22,990 nt of DNA from a virus. Below, piece after piece: positions 22,222-22,990 of the stretch. Both the position numbers and the translations under genes were made by a program. The stretch covers positions 1 through 22,990 of IMG/VR virus record IMGVR_UViG_3300044699_000109; one strand, written 5' to 3'. A model generated the notes under the pieces. That model was not told the origin of the DNA, did no database searches, and saw only the letters and a program-made list of their open reading frames with translations. Position 1 is the stretch's first letter; every line of letters begins with the position of its first letter.

Positions 22222-22990
22222 TGGCCGGCATGCCGCCACTGCCGCCGGGCTTCACACTGGATCAGCCGGCACAGCAGGTTCCGCCGTTGCCGCCGGGCTT
22301 CACCCTCGATAGCGCGGCTCCGGTGCCACCCGCACCCGCGGAAGCGCCGAGTCTCGCCATGGCTCCCGTTGGCGGTGCCGAGATGCTGATGAGGCGCGCC
22401 ACGGGAATTCTCGCGTCCGTTCCGGCAGGCGTCGCATACGGTGGCGCCGCGATAGGAAAGGCCCTCGGCGCCGACGTCTCGCCGCGGGATGTGCAGAGCA
22501 AGGTGCAGGAATACCTCACCTACGATCCTGTGACCGCAAGCGGCCAGGCGGGCGAGCGAACACTTCAGCAGCAACGCAGCCGATCATCAGGCCCATCGCG
22601 AAGTATGCCGACAAGGCGGCGAGTGCCGTCGGCAAGGTCTCGCCCGTCGCCGAAACGATGCTTCGAGAAGCCCCGTATGCGGCTCAGGCCGCGAGCTCCA
22701 TCGTGCCGCTGTATTCCGGAGCGCAGGCCGTCAAGAGCGCCCTCGCGACGAATCGCGAAACGCAGGCGATGGCCGATATGACGCGCGCAGTGCATCCCAC
22801 GCCGGAACAGGTCGCGCTCGACAAGGCACAGAATCTGGGGCTGAAGCTCCTGCCGTCACAGCAGGGCCGCAAGGTCGGGACCGTTGCGGAAGGCATCTCA
22901 GGACAAGCGAAGCTCGAGCGCACCCTGTCGAAGCAGAATGCCCAGGTGGTCGATGCGGCCGCCGCGGAAGAGGTCGGCATCACCGGCCGG
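22221..22990 (+). CDS. Large ejection/internal virion protein, partial, frameshifted
   Basis: At least 256 residues; it continues past the right edge. ATG 22221 overlaps the previous stop (TAATG). It opens with two copies of PPLPPGFTLD, a motif of the N-termini of large phage internal virion proteins. A helical hydrophobic region follows (GILASVPAGVAYGGAAIGKALG), which may contact membranes. Near 22565-22574 the frame slips by one base; after that QPIIRPIAKYADKAASAVGKV and APYAAQAASSIVPLYSGAQAV continue to the window edge. It is likely gp16-like. A lytic transglycosylase or other enzyme domain could lie further downstream. Confidence 0.6.
22233..22310 (+). repeat. Two copies of a 30-bp coding repeat (PPLPPGFTLD)
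   Basis: Copies at 22233-22262 and 22281-22310 encode the identical ten residues PPLPPGFTLD and share about 26 of 30 bases, 48 bases apart. Most differences are in wobble positions, so the protein repeat is selected. Short repeats of this type occur in large ejection proteins; their role may be in packing or export. Confidence 0.75.

Noticed and set aside
1-22990. Diversity-generating retroelement, CRISPR array, tRNA or insertion sequence
   Set aside because: No reverse transcriptase motif, template/variable repeat, regular spacer array, cloverleaf or transposase was seen on either strand.

Overview
The window is 23 kb of a temperate, P22-like (short-tailed) bacteriophage or prophage with high-GC DNA. 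It runs from the immunity switch to the DNA-ejection genes. No host gene, integrase, tRNA, CRISPR array or transposable element was seen. The GC content and general protein style suggest a proteobacterial host (gamma- or betaproteobacterial), but nothing here fixes the species.

Layout. (1) 1-1011: immunity region. A leftward XRE-type repressor is flanked on both sides by copies of the same 19-bp palindrome, ACCGGATA-N3-TATCCGGT. The right-hand copy fills the spacer of a good sigma70-like promoter, which drives a Cro-like gene. (2) 1060-3112: early/replication operon. It holds a DUF1376-type replication protein, a small helicase-loader-like protein, two unknown small genes, a RusA Holliday-junction resolvase and a small HTH-like protein. 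Most of these genes overlap by 1-4 bases. (3) 3133-7949: a secreted cysteine-rich protein, a lone Fis-type HTH protein and a run of probable tail or virion-decoration proteins. These lie upstream of the terminase, which differs from P22 itself. (4) 7983-14182: packaging and head genes: small and large terminase, portal, a small HTH-like gene, scaffold and coat. A strong hairpin terminator follows the coat gene. (5) 14216-17124: an insert of four genes: a GT-A glycosyltransferase-like protein, a SAM methyltransferase, a coiled-coil protein and a radical SAM protein with a SPASM-like cysteine cluster. (6) 17124-22990: neck and ejection genes: gp4-like and gp10-like DNA-stabilisation proteins, a small virion protein, a cupin, two probable ejection proteins and the start of a larger one that runs off the end.

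Almost everything right of position 700 is on the + strand and tightly packed, as in one or two long early and late operons. The terminator after the coat gene is the only clear transcriptional punctuation.

A major feature of this sequence is single-base frameshifts. I count roughly 25, mostly in short G, C or T runs, in genes that are otherwise well conserved (portal, RusA, DUF1376, gp10-like, radical SAM, glycosyltransferase, tail proteins). The large terminase, scaffold, coat, methyltransferase and gp4-like genes are intact. The pattern looks like base-calling or assembly indels more than decay, so I give each frameshifted gene as one composite CDS and note where the frame changes.

The most interesting part is the glycosyltransferase / methyltransferase / radical SAM group set between the coat and the tail-accessory genes. 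It may be a virion- or host-surface-modifying cassette. That function is inference.
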